Shown: piece after piece, positions 34,506 through 42,761 of the stretch
Layout of the letters: each line of letters starts with the position of its first letter
How positions within the stretch are numbered: the first letter of the stretch is position 1
Program-made: the position numbers and the translations under genes
IMG/VR virus record: IMGVR_UViG_3300025310_000077
Coordinates: 1 to 44,651 of that record
Source: a virus
Length of the DNA: 44,651 bases
Reading direction: 5' to 3' (one strand)
The notes under the pieces: model-generated
What the model was told of the DNA's origin: nothing
Database searches by the model: none
The model's input: only the letters and a program-made list of their open reading frames with translations

Positions 34506-35233
34506 TAGTAATCTCCTTTTGGAAATGGTACGAATATTCTCTTGGGATCGAAGTCCATGTAAATCTTGTTACCCTCCTCAGAGAATTTTGTTCTGTCTGT
34601 AAGATTATAACATGGTTCTACATTCATCTCTTCGATAAAGATATCCAAGTCGAATATGTGTGGGTGGATATCGTGATGTGATGGAACGCAGAATCCCGCT
34701 CCCTTGCAACGACGGGTATAGTCCGAATGTTCGAAGCCATATTTACCAAACCTCGGATCAAACGCTCCAACCTTTTCTATGACTTCTTTTGTGAATACCA
34801 TAAGTTGTGCCGTATTCTTTTTATAGAAGCCTATAGTCAACGATGGAGTCCTTGCAATCTTATATAAGTCAGTCCTATGATCTAGGCGAATGTAATTGTA
34901 ATGCTTCATTCCAGTTTCTTTTATAGCAGTCAAAATCACATCTACCCACCCTTTAGTACGGGTTAGTATATCGTCCTCAAATATAAATACTAAATCATTG
35001 TCTTTCAACCTACTTAGGAGTCTATTTTTATTAGCCGCTACCCCACCGTTCTCGTGAAATAAGACATTGAATCCGTTAGGAATCTTCCCGCTATAACTCC
35101 CGTCATCCTCATGATCCACTGAGCAAATCATAGTGTATTCGTGTTCACCAGAAAGAGTCCGACATATGCTATCCAAAACTTGTTTACACTCGTTTGGACG
35201 CTTATAAGTCGTAACTCCAATCCCAATCTTCAT
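34505..35233 (-). CDS. Glycosyltransferase, GT2-like (B)
   Basis: The 242-residue product starts MKIGIGVTTYKRPNECK and has LVFIFEDDILTRTKGWVD and FGKYGFEHSDYTRRC, the same blocks as the protein at 33590. The two probably act on related acceptors. The first gene of the minus-strand block, it starts behind AAGGGG. Confidence 0.82.
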   Translation of the reverse strand: MKIGIGVTTYKRPNECKQVLDSICRTLSGEHEYTMICSVDHEDDGSYSGKIPNGFNVLFHENGGVAANKNRLLSRLKDNDLVFIFEDDILTRTKGWVDVILTAIKETGMKHYNYIRLDHRTDLYKIARTPSLTIGFYKKNTAQLMVFTKEVIEKVGAFDPRFGKYGFEHSDYTRRCKGAGFCVPSHHDIHPHIFDLDIFIEEMNVEPCYNLTDRTKFSEEGNKIYMDFDPKRIFVPFPKGDY

Positions 35234-35244
35234 AAAAATACCCC

Positions 35245-35271
35245 TTGACTTTGTAAAAATGTGGCTAAACT
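35245..35271 (+). promoter_or_regulatory. Promoter for the 3D-domain gene
   Basis: TTGACT (35245-35250) and TAAACT (35266-35271) are 15 bp apart, followed by GGAGG and the ATG at 35291. It faces away from the minus-strand transferase block. Confidence 0.4.
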
Positions 35272-35290
35272 GTTCTCCAACGGAGGATGA

Positions 35291-35842
35291 ATGCGATATC
35301 TATACACGACTGCTCTTATTATATCAACTTCGATATTTAATCCCCTAGCAGCCCCCGAAACCAAGATTGGATATGGATATTCTGCTCCTATAAAGGTAAT
35401 GTATGATGTAAAGCAGATAGAGTCGCCAGTTACCACCCCTGTAGCCCAGCCAGTTGTAGAAGAGCCGAAGGGAAAGTGGGTGACAGCAACCGTCACAGCA
35501 TATAGTCCGCATATCCGCTCTTGTGGGAAGTGGAGCCATCTTGGAAAGACTTCAACGGGCGTTAAGGTTCGCACTCCCAATCCAGACGATGCTTATGGAA
35601 TTGCTGCCGATCCAAAGGTTATTCCGTATGGAACCAAGGTTTATGTGCCTGGATACTATGAAATGCTCCAGAATAACAAGACTTGTATTCCCACTGAAAT
35701 GACTGAGGTTGATGATACTGGTGGCGCCATGCGTCAATCTGCTCGTAGGGGCATTATACATATTGATGTTCGCTTCCGCACCGAGAAAGCCGCTAAGGAG
35801 TGGGGCAAGAAGAAAATGGACATATTCATTTACGATGAGTAA
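35291..35842 (+). CDS. Secreted 3D-domain protein, probable cell-wall enzyme
   Basis: Residues 1-20 (MRYLYTTALIISTSIFNPLA) look like a signal peptide. The linker to about residue 55 is Pro/Val-rich. The C-terminal domain has the 3D (double-psi beta-barrel) motifs: VTAYSPH, CGKWSHLGKTSTG, GIAADPKVIPYGTKV, VDDTGGAMR and IHIDVRF with the catalytic-type Asp residues. Such domains occur in MltA-like lytic transglycosylases and Rpf-like proteins, so it may act on peptidoglycan during lysis or superinfection exclusion. Confidence 0.8.
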   Translation: MRYLYTTALIISTSIFNPLAAPETKIGYGYSAPIKVMYDVKQIESPVTTPVAQPVVEEPKGKWVTATVTAYSPHIRSCGKWSHLGKTSTGVKVRTPNPDDAYGIAADPKVIPYGTKVYVPGYYEMLQNNKTCIPTEMTEVDDTGGAMRQSARRGIIHIDVRFRTEKAAKEWGKKKMDIFIYDE

Positions 35843-35850
35843 TGCTGCAA

Positions 35851-35862
35851 CCCGCTAAAATG
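35851..35862. repeat. Left arm of an inverted repeat split by the element
   Basis: CCCGCTAAAATG here is complementary (one bulged A) to CATTTAGCGGG at 36197-36207, on the far side of the element. Together they look like a terminator for the 3D gene that the insertion has pulled apart. Confidence 0.45.
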
Positions 35863-36182
35863 TATTGAATACTAATTCATTTTTAGTAGTAAGTTATAGT
35901 ATAACATAGTAATAATAAAAGTATGGTATAATGTAGTAAAGGTATAACTTTATGAAATTATCCGAATATGCTAATTAAGTTGGTGTAACTTATAGAACGG
36001 CGTGAAATTGGTATAAATCTGGTAAATTACCAAATGCCGATAGGTCCTATCGGCAAGCAACAGCGATTGAGTAAAGTCAATAGAACTGGTTTTTATTGGT
36101 TATGCTCAGGTCAGGAGTCTATAGTCCCTGATACCCATAAAACTGGTTAAGTGGAATGATTTTCCATAAAATTAGTAACTAT
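35862..36182 (+). mobile_element. IS607-type nonautonomous element, copy 2
   Basis: This 321-bp copy is about 95 percent identical to copy 1 by eye. From its internal ATG it reads MKLSEYAN, stop, VGVTYRTA, so it shares the same nonsense codon in TnpA. It differs in a small palindrome in the middle (GCCGATAGG-T-CCTATCGGC) and small indels near the left end. The right end supplies the first bases of the TATAAATA late promoter. Confidence 0.82.
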
Positions 36183-36187
36183 AAATA
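36180..36187 (+). promoter_or_regulatory. T4-type late promoter
   Basis: TATAAATA matches the T4 late-promoter consensus recognised by gp55. It lies 31 nt before the ATG at 36218 and leads the operon 36218-44152, which fits late expression of head-related proteins. The first three bases belong to the end of the IS607-type element. Confidence 0.75.
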
Positions 36188-36217
36188 AAGGTAATGCATT
36201 TAGCGGGGAGTAAAAAG

Positions 36218-37699
36218 ATGAACTCAAGAAAGCTTATAACAGAAGCGTTTAGAACCTATTATGATGGCGGCTTGCTCATGGAGTTGGCTCGTAAGATAAA
36301 GTCATGGGCTAACTCGACTTCAATGCTGTATGAGCGTTGGAGGCGTCCTAATCGTGGAAGCATGAAGGAGCTAAAGATTCGCTCCCGTAAATATCACTAC
36401 GAGAAGGCTTCCGAAAACTCCAAGTTTGGTCCCGAATGGATTCTTCACGGAACAAGGGGGGCTAGATATGGGTTGTTCCGTGGAATCAATGATGAATATA
36501 TTCCTCTCAACCTCAAGACACGCAAGGTTGTAACCAAGGCTGGAACCTTCAAGGCAACTGAGTCTGGACTTGTATGGACAAGAGACTTGTCGATGCTTGA
36601 CAAGATAATAACCGGCGTAAATGAGTCTGTGGTTATAGCAGAAGGCGGAAACGCCGCTGAACAGCTTCTCCCAAAGCTTCAAGCCGCATCGGGGAACGCT
36701 AAACTCAAGTATTCGAAGATACCTCAAGCCGCCCTTGGCGTTGTATTCAAGGAGATAGTTGAGCCAATACTTATTGAGCTTACAGAGGCAGGACTTATTG
36801 ATAAGAATTACAAGACAGAGTTTGGACTTGGTTCAACTCGTCTTGCAGCTAAGATAGCTGGATATGATGTCAAGATATTCAAGTCGGAAACTCCAGAGGT
36901 TGTCGCTAAGGCAACCGCTGCTAAGAATACCTTCGGAGACTTGGATATTGATGTTGTTCTCACCAATGGAACCAAGATAGCCGACGTTGGAAAGTATCTC
37001 GAAGGCAAGCATCCCGAAAAGTACGCATTCAAGCTTGGTAACAAGGAAATAAACCTGGCTGTTGTTCTTGATGATAAGTCTGTCATACAGGTTGATATTG
37101 TCGATGTCACAACCGAAAAAGAAGATATGATGTTCATGCAGAGCAGTAGCATGGTTGACATATCGGCTGGTGTCAAGGGCGCAATTCAAAAGTGGCTTAT
37201 CAGAGCAGTATTGTCCGTCAAGGAGATTACACCTGCTCACAAGAAGCTTATAGCCCAAGCCCTCAAGAAGAATCCAGAATACTTGAAGTGGACACAACAG
37301 GGATACACCACACAGAAAGAAGGCGAGCCAGAGAAGCAAGTCGGACGCTACTCTCTTTCGACTGCTGGCGGTATATACCTCGTATTTGATATCTACAAGC
37401 CGGGAGTCAAGAGTAAGAAGCTCATCAAGGTATCCGAAGAGCCAGTCGCTCGCTTCTCAAACATGCCTGAGTTGATAGAATTCATCTTGCCTGGAGCAGA
37501 TGAAGATGTAGCCAACTCCTCTGTCAAGATGGCTGAGTATGTAAAAGAACATTTTGATACTGAGGATGTTGATAGAATATGGAATGCGTTTGTTGAGTCC
37601 ATGAATAACCAAGTCGGAAGGATGGATCCCGCAGACTTCAACGCTGGTATGTCCGTTATGGCTAAGATGTTTGGAAAACCCTGGAAAGCTGGAGAATAA
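36218..37699 (+). CDS. Pol-beta-type nucleotidyltransferase, probable internal head protein
   Basis: The start is the ATG at 36218, behind GGGGAG. The 493-residue product begins MNSRKLITEAFRTYYDGG, which resembles the T4 capsid-targeting leader ending in an (L/I)xE processing site. The core has the nucleotidyltransferase signature GLGSTR (Gly205-Ser206), GDLDIDVV (Asp241, Asp243, Asp245) and VIQVDIVDV (Asp293 or Asp296), giving the metal-binding triad. The C-terminal 200 residues are helical and unrecognised. The substrate, DNA end, tRNA or protein, is unknown. Confidence 0.65.
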   Translation: MNSRKLITEAFRTYYDGGLLMELARKIKSWANSTSMLYERWRRPNRGSMKELKIRSRKYHYEKASENSKFGPEWILHGTRGARYGLFRGINDEYIPLNLKTRKVVTKAGTFKATESGLVWTRDLSMLDKIITGVNESVVIAEGGNAAEQLLPKLQAASGNAKLKYSKIPQAALGVVFKEIVEPILIELTEAGLIDKNYKTEFGLGSTRLAAKIAGYDVKIFKSETPEVVAKATAAKNTFGDLDIDVVLTNGTKIADVGKYLEGKHPEKYAFKLGNKEINLAVVLDDKSVIQVDIVDVTTEKEDMMFMQSSSMVDISAGVKGAIQKWLIRAVLSVKEITPAHKKLIAQALKKNPEYLKWTQQGYTTQKEGEPEKQVGRYSLSTAGGIYLVFDIYKPGVKSKKLIKVSEEPVARFSNMPELIEFILPGADEDVANSSVKMAEYVKEHFDTEDVDRIWNAFVESMNNQVGRMDPADFNAGMSVMAKMFGKPWKAGE

Positions 37700-37702
37700 A
37701 AT

Positions 37703-40700
37703 ATGCCAAGAGAAGGAATAGGCAGATTTGCCGGAAAAAATGAATTCAGTGATGTCGAGTTCTTGGAGATATTCAAGGAGATTCTTCCTCATGTCCAGAG
37801 TGGTGAAATTGACTTGGACAGTATAAAGAACATTGATATGGTTGAGAAGATGGACTCATCATTCGTCCACTTCGGTATTAATCCAGCCGGTAAGTTTTTC
37901 ATGGAGTCTTCAAACTCTGGCGAAGTAACTGCTGATGATTATAAGCAGCGTTTTAGTCACACCTTCATGTCTGACTACAAGGCAGCTTTCGCCTCTCTTC
38001 TTGAGAATAAGCTATTCCAGTCAACCCTCATGAAGATATTCAAGAAGGTTGGAGCCGTTCGCTACGATGCTGAGTTGTTCCCCGTTCTCACCCATACTGG
38101 TGACGAGTCCGGCTACATAACTTTCGTAGCTACTAAGTATGACAAAGCTAAGTTTGGAACCAAGGGGGCATTCGTTGTATTCAAGTCATGGATAAAGGAT
38201 GAAAACGCTCTGTGGACTCGTCCGAATCCTAAGAAGAATATAGCCCTCATCGAAGCTATAGAAAACGCAGATTCCGTCGAGTGGCGTATCTACACCAATG
38301 AAAAACATGCGAAGCTTTCAGGCGTTGTTCAGCTAAAGGCTATCAATGTCGATAAGATGCTCGCATCGCCAGAAGCCATTGACGATGCTATAGAAGTTCT
38401 CAAGTCCCGTGGAAACACCACCATCAAGGCTCACTTGAAGAATGTTATCGCTGACTTGAAGGAGAAGCTACAGGGCGTTCTCGACAAGTATGCTGAAGAG
38501 ACTTCCTCCATATTCAGTAAGCCAGATTCACCTTCGCCCATCGAAGGTGTTGTTCTCCGCATCAAGAAGGCTAATGGAGACATATTCGAAATCAAGGGAA
38601 CCTCAAACGCATTCGACACTCTCAAGAAGCAGACATGGGCTACCCGTAGCAGTCTTGCAGAGTTAGAAGCCGTAACCGAGGGTTCATTCCTCAAGGACGC
38701 TCTTGGCTTGAAGACAGCCCAGGCTGCCGCTCTCAACAGAGCCATCAAGGAGTTTGGCGCTAAGTTCACCAGCAAGGAAAAGAATCCAGAGAAGCGTGAG
38801 CATGAATTCATTTTGAAGCTGTTTGACGAGATGCGTAACAAGGACGCCATGGTTCCACCAGAAGAAACCAAGAAGCGTGTCAATCAGATATTCGAAGTCG
38901 CTAAGAATCAGCTATCAGTCATCGTTGATGAATTCAAGTCGCAAAAGATTGATCCTGACAGCAAGCGCAAGTCGCTCGAATCCCTCAAGGCTATCATTGA
39001 GAAGTTCGATACCATTGAGAAGACTATCAATACTGATATGCCTGATGAAGCTTTCCAGTTGTATATCTTCAAGTTCATGTTGGATCGTCGTCTCAAGCAG
39101 TATGCTGGACAACACATGAATGCTGCCGAGCAGGACTACAGCAAGTTCTATGAAGGCGTAACTCCAGTCATTATCTGGAACGGAAGAGCGCAGCCTTGGC
39201 ACCGTGGACACGACGCCATGATTCAGTTGGCTAAGAAGAAGCTCGAAGAGTTGGGTGCAGAGAAGATATTGATTCTCATCGTCAAGGGTGGAAAGACTTC
39301 AATGAACAAGGAAGAGAATCCTTTGACTGAGAAGGATCAGAAGGCTCTCGTAGAAGCGATATATGCGGGGGACGATAGCGTTGTTGTATCTGACACCCCG
39401 CTCACAAACGGAAGCTTGTTCGCCATCATACAGAAGCTTGGTGAGATGAAGGCTTATATGGTTGGTTGGCTCGCTGGAAACGACAGAATAGAAGATTACA
39501 AGAAGCTATTGGGCAGCTTCAACGCTTCGGTATGGCTGAAGGATCACGCCAGCCTCCCAATCAAGGTAAACGCTAAAGGTGTAGCCGATGTTCAGATGAT
39601 AGAGACTCCAAGAGTCATGAGTGGAACCGCAGCTCGTGAATCTGCTAAGACTTCCGACTTCAAGACATGGCTGGCTAATGTAGCTCCACCACACTCACAG
39701 AATAACAAGGAAGCTGTTGGAATCTATAAGCAGATATACCAGTTACTCAACAGCATGAAGGCTGAGTCACTTCTTCGTGACATGATTCGTAAGAAGTTTA
39801 CGGAGAGTGTTGTATTGAATGAGCTTCACCCCGATGCTCCTCACATGGCTAATAAAATGCTGGATCGTATAGAGAAGCATATAGAAGAATATAATAATTC
39901 CCCCGAAGATAAAAAGAAAGATGCTTTGGAAAGGGTAAAGAAGTCTATCGGTCCTATAGAGACTGGTGTTAATTCTCCAGAATTCGAAAAACTTCCGGAC
40001 GATATAAAAAATAGAGCTAAGGAAATTCTTCAAAAAGTAAAGGAAATAAAATCATCAGCATCTTCAAATGCCGGGGATAAGATATCCGGTCCCGAAGCTG
40101 CTAAGAATATTGGAACCGATCGGAAGCCTTCGAACCTCCCATCAACGGTTCCCACAACGAAGCCGGAAGCGGTAGATAAGAAGAAGGAATTTGAAGCGTA
40201 TGTAAAGAAGATACCAAAGTATGCAGCAGCTTCGGATCCTGAGAGACTGAAAAAATTCTTATACGGATCATTAGGAGCATTGTCTGGAGCATTGGTGTGG
40301 GCAATGAAGACTGAGAATGAAAAGGGTGGCTCCGCTGCTGATGTATTCTCCGGCAAGGTTTCCGAAAAATGGACAGCTATACGGGATAAAATAAAGAAGG
40401 GTAAAGTAGCTGCCGATGAGATAAATCAGATGATAAAGTCCGCTGCTGATGATATGGGTGAGAACATGCAATCATATCTTGAGCTTAAAGAGTCTGCGAT
40501 GGATATTATGAATAAGTATAATCTTGGAGACAAGTTTGAGCAGTATGCCAATCAGAGAAGAATATCTGCTGCTAGACATGACAGCGGCAGTAAGATGCAG
40601 AGGGGGTTGGATGAAACAAAATATATATTCTTGTTGAATCACATTAGAATATTTGCTTCTGTAGAAGGTTTGGATGAGAATATAAAAGGTGGATTGAAGA

Positions 40701-40921
40701 ACATTATGGCTAAATATAAAGGAAAACCATCAGATGCTAAAAAAGCTATTACTGAGATAATTGACTCTCTTGGAAAAATGAATTTACCATATGATGTTAT
40801 TAGACGAGCCTTGGATAATAACCCAGGTATGGCTCCAAATGAACTAAAGAGCATAATAGAAAAGGCGATTTCCGATAGTAAGAATACTAAGACACCACCA
40901 AACACCAAACCAACCCCATAA
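37703..40921 (+). CDS. Large multidomain nucleotidyltransferase: ligase-type plus HIGH-type (NMNAT-like)
   Basis: In 1072 residues I see three parts. Residues 1-310 resemble the covalent nucleotidyltransferase (ligase/capping) fold: KMDSSF with Lys49 (motif I), FFMES (III), EGVVLRIK with Glu281 (IV) and FEIKG with Lys298 (V). Around 485-680 is a HIGH-type nucleotidylyltransferase, with WNGRAQPWHRGH giving His500 and His503 and resembling the GRFQPxHxGH of NMN adenylyltransferases. From 685 (MKAESLLRDMIRKKF...VVLNELHP) a leader-like segment starts a long helical tail, as though a second internal head protein were fused on. The ATG at 39755 is in frame. The gene starts 3 nt after 36218's stop. 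Confidence 0.65.
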   Translation: MPREGIGRFAGKNEFSDVEFLEIFKEILPHVQSGEIDLDSIKNIDMVEKMDSSFVHFGINPAGKFFMESSNSGEVTADDYKQRFSHTFMSDYKAAFASLLENKLFQSTLMKIFKKVGAVRYDAELFPVLTHTGDESGYITFVATKYDKAKFGTKGAFVVFKSWIKDENALWTRPNPKKNIALIEAIENADSVEWRIYTNEKHAKLSGVVQLKAINVDKMLASPEAIDDAIEVLKSRGNTTIKAHLKNVIADLKEKLQGVLDKYAEETSSIFSKPDSPSPIEGVVLRIKKANGDIFEIKGTSNAFDTLKKQTWATRSSLAELEAVTEGSFLKDALGLKTAQAAALNRAIKEFGAKFTSKEKNPEKREHEFILKLFDEMRNKDAMVPPEETKKRVNQIFEVAKNQLSVIVDEFKSQKIDPDSKRKSLESLKAIIEKFDTIEKTINTDMPDEAFQLYIFKFMLDRRLKQYAGQHMNAAEQDYSKFYEGVTPVIIWNGRAQPWHRGHDAMIQLAKKKLEELGAEKILILIVKGGKTSMNKEENPLTEKDQKALVEAIYAGDDSVVVSDTPLTNGSLFAIIQKLGEMKAYMVGWLAGNDRIEDYKKLLGSFNASVWLKDHASLPIKVNAKGVADVQMIETPRVMSGTAARESAKTSDFKTWLANVAPPHSQNNKEAVGIYKQIYQLLNSMKAESLLRDMIRKKFTESVVLNELHPDAPHMANKMLDRIEKHIEEYNNSPEDKKKDALERVKKSIGPIETGVNSPEFEKLPDDIKNRAKEILQKVKEIKSSASSNAGDKISGPEAAKNIGTDRKPSNLPSTVPTTKPEAVDKKKEFEAYVKKIPKYAAASDPERLKKFLYGSLGALSGALVWAMKTENEKGGSAADVFSGKVSEKWTAIRDKIKKGKVAADEINQMIKSAADDMGENMQSYLELKESAMDIMNKYNLGDKFEQYANQRRISAARHDSGSKMQRGLDETKYIFLLNHIRIFASVEGLDENIKGGLKNIMAKYKGKPSDAKKAITEIIDSLGKMNLPYDVIRRALDNNPGMAPNELKSIIEKAISDSKNTKTPPNTKPTP

Positions 40922-40936
40922 GATACTGGAGAATAT

Positions 40937-41305
40937 ATGGCTGATAGATTAGAGAAACTTCCGGAGGATGCTGATGATTCTTTGAACGCTTTTATAGCGC
41001 AAGAAGCTCAATTTTTTAGTGAGTTGGCAAAGTGTGTAGAAAAAGCCAATGATATTTTGAAACGGGTTGCTGGTGATGCCGCTCGCGATAAAAATGTAAC
41101 ATATGTTTCGCGTCAGGATTACAAGAATTTCTTCAATCTAAATGATGAAATTATAGATTCATGGATAAAGTATGCAACTGATGTTCTTGGTAGAGAAGAA
41201 TTGGTGAGGGGAATTGAGAATATAAAAGGATCCTGGCTAAAGAAGGGTAAGAGCGGAAACGCTACAACTAATGATGCTGTGTCAAACGCAAACAAAACAA
41301 ACTAA
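40937..41305 (+). CDS. Hypothetical protein
   Basis: This 122-residue, helical and charged protein has no recognised family. MADRLEKLPEDADDSLNAFI shows no targeting leader. A Lys/Gly/Asn-rich tail closes it. It lies in the late operon and is probably co-expressed with 37703 and 41490. Confidence 0.55.
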   Translation: MADRLEKLPEDADDSLNAFIAQEAQFFSELAKCVEKANDILKRVAGDAARDKNVTYVSRQDYKNFFNLNDEIIDSWIKYATDVLGREELVRGIENIKGSWLKKGKSGNATTNDAVSNANKTN

Positions 41306-41317
41306 GAGTTTATCTAA

Positions 41318-41488
41318 ATGATAATCAAACGCTTTATAAACGGAAAACCTGTAGAAGAGATGGGGGATACTCCCCGTCCACCTTCCGTTTCTCCACAACC
41401 TAAGAAAGATTCTCCAAAGCCGCCACCGCCGCCAAAGAGACTGCCGATACCCGCTCCCACCAAGCGCGGGTGCGGGTGTGGGAAATAA
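41318..41488 (+). CDS. Small Pro-rich protein with Cys-rich C-terminus
   Basis: The 56-residue product starts at the ATG at 41318. A short folded start (MIIKRFINGKPVEEM) leads to a Pro/Lys-rich section (KDSPKPPPPPKRLPIPAP) and ends RGCGCGK. The paired Cys residues close to the end could bind metal or attach lipid. It fits tightly between 40937 and 41490 (1-nt gap), which supports it as a gene. Confidence 0.5.
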   Translation: MIIKRFINGKPVEEMGDTPRPPSVSPQPKKDSPKPPPPPKRLPIPAPTKRGCGCGK

Positions 41489-41489
41489 C

Positions 41490-42761
41490 ATGCGCTTTAG
41501 TCAATTCGTAAACGCTGTCCTAACCGAAGAGAAGAACCTTGGTGAAACCATGGAAGGAATCTTCGCCATAGCCATAGCCCTTCATATGGCTTATGGAAGA
41601 GTGGACAAAGGTATGCTGAATACTATCCGCCGCTCCCTCGACTTATCCAGTGGAAGAGCAAAGCATACTATTGATCCAAACATAGCCAGCGACAACATCT
41701 ACAACATAGAAGCGGACTCGGACGATAAAGTATCTGTCAAAGTAGAGATACGCCTTCGTCCAAGTAAGGTAGAAGGAATGTTTGGTAGCAATACAAGCGC
41801 CAACCCAAGAGCAGACGCTTACATAGATGCTCTCGTCAACAGAGTTCCGAACCTCAAGATAATAAAGAAGATACACGAATTCATGATTGAGGTTCTTACC
41901 AATCATAAGAAGGATGAAATTGACTTTACCGTAGTTGCTGACGGTGTATCAACATCAACATCGAAGAATACGCTGAAAGGCGATGTCCAGTTGAAGATAT
42001 CTGCTACAAGCAAAACAGATATACCGAAAGACTTGCGTGAGCCAATCGTATTCTCCCTGAAGTCGGAAGAGAATGCTACTAAGAGTACCGTATCTAACAT
42101 GGGTATATTCGTCGGATTGTTCCGTCTCTGCAAGCTATTCAATCTCCGCTTTATAGAAGGCTTGGAAAAGGTTGAAGACTTCCCTGACAGATACTCCAAG
42201 ATGCAGGAAATAGTCTATCAGCATCCAGATAAGATACCTGACGAGGATCATTTCATACACTATGTCAAGCAGTATATGTCTATTCAGGACAGATACTATT
42301 CAGGTGGCGGTGAGGGCGAAAGTGAAGTCGATAAGAAGGTATATCAAGCAAGAGATGAGCTTGAGCTTCTAAAGAGGACACTCAAGCGTTTCATTCAGGC
42401 TATGTCCGAAGAGATTCAGATGAAGGATAGCGATGTTTTTACTGCCGATCCGAGAGCCAGAGTATTCACCATGAAGTGCCTTGAATTCCTTCGCAAGCAG
42501 ATATTCGGTGAAGATGTTTCGAGAGTCATTAGCATAAAGAGCGGTGATGTCAAGGAAATAGATGCCGCCGACTTTGACGCTATGAAGGATAAGTATGTCA
42601 TAAACCTTCAAACCGATGAAACAGGAACCATGAGATTTTATGGTATTGACATAAATAATGAAAAGACATTATTATTCCAGATTCGTCCAAGACTTGAATA
42701 TAATCTGAAGAACGGGAAGAAGACGCAAACCCTTATGGTGGAGGTAGGAGATTTATTATGA
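41490..42761 (+). CDS. Probable restriction-endonuclease-fold internal head protein (A)
   Basis: The start is the ATG at 41490; the GTG at 41478 is in frame but overlaps the preceding gene. The 423-residue product begins MRFSQFVNAVLTEE, close to T4 internal-protein leaders, with a predicted cut after LTE. Downstream, MEGIFAIAIA (Glu22), GDVQLKI (Asp165) and PIVFSLKS (Lys191) follow the order E...D...SxK seen in PD-(D/E)xK enzymes. The protein at 42758 has the same order and similar flanking sequence. Function is inference. Confidence 0.6.
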   Translation: MRFSQFVNAVLTEEKNLGETMEGIFAIAIALHMAYGRVDKGMLNTIRRSLDLSSGRAKHTIDPNIASDNIYNIEADSDDKVSVKVEIRLRPSKVEGMFGSNTSANPRADAYIDALVNRVPNLKIIKKIHEFMIEVLTNHKKDEIDFTVVADGVSTSTSKNTLKGDVQLKISATSKTDIPKDLREPIVFSLKSEENATKSTVSNMGIFVGLFRLCKLFNLRFIEGLEKVEDFPDRYSKMQEIVYQHPDKIPDEDHFIHYVKQYMSIQDRYYSGGGEGESEVDKKVYQARDELELLKRTLKRFIQAMSEEIQMKDSDVFTADPRARVFTMKCLEFLRKQIFGEDVSRVISIKSGDVKEIDAADFDAMKDKYVINLQTDETGTMRFYGIDINNEKTLLFQIRPRLEYNLKNGKKTQTLMVEVGDLL

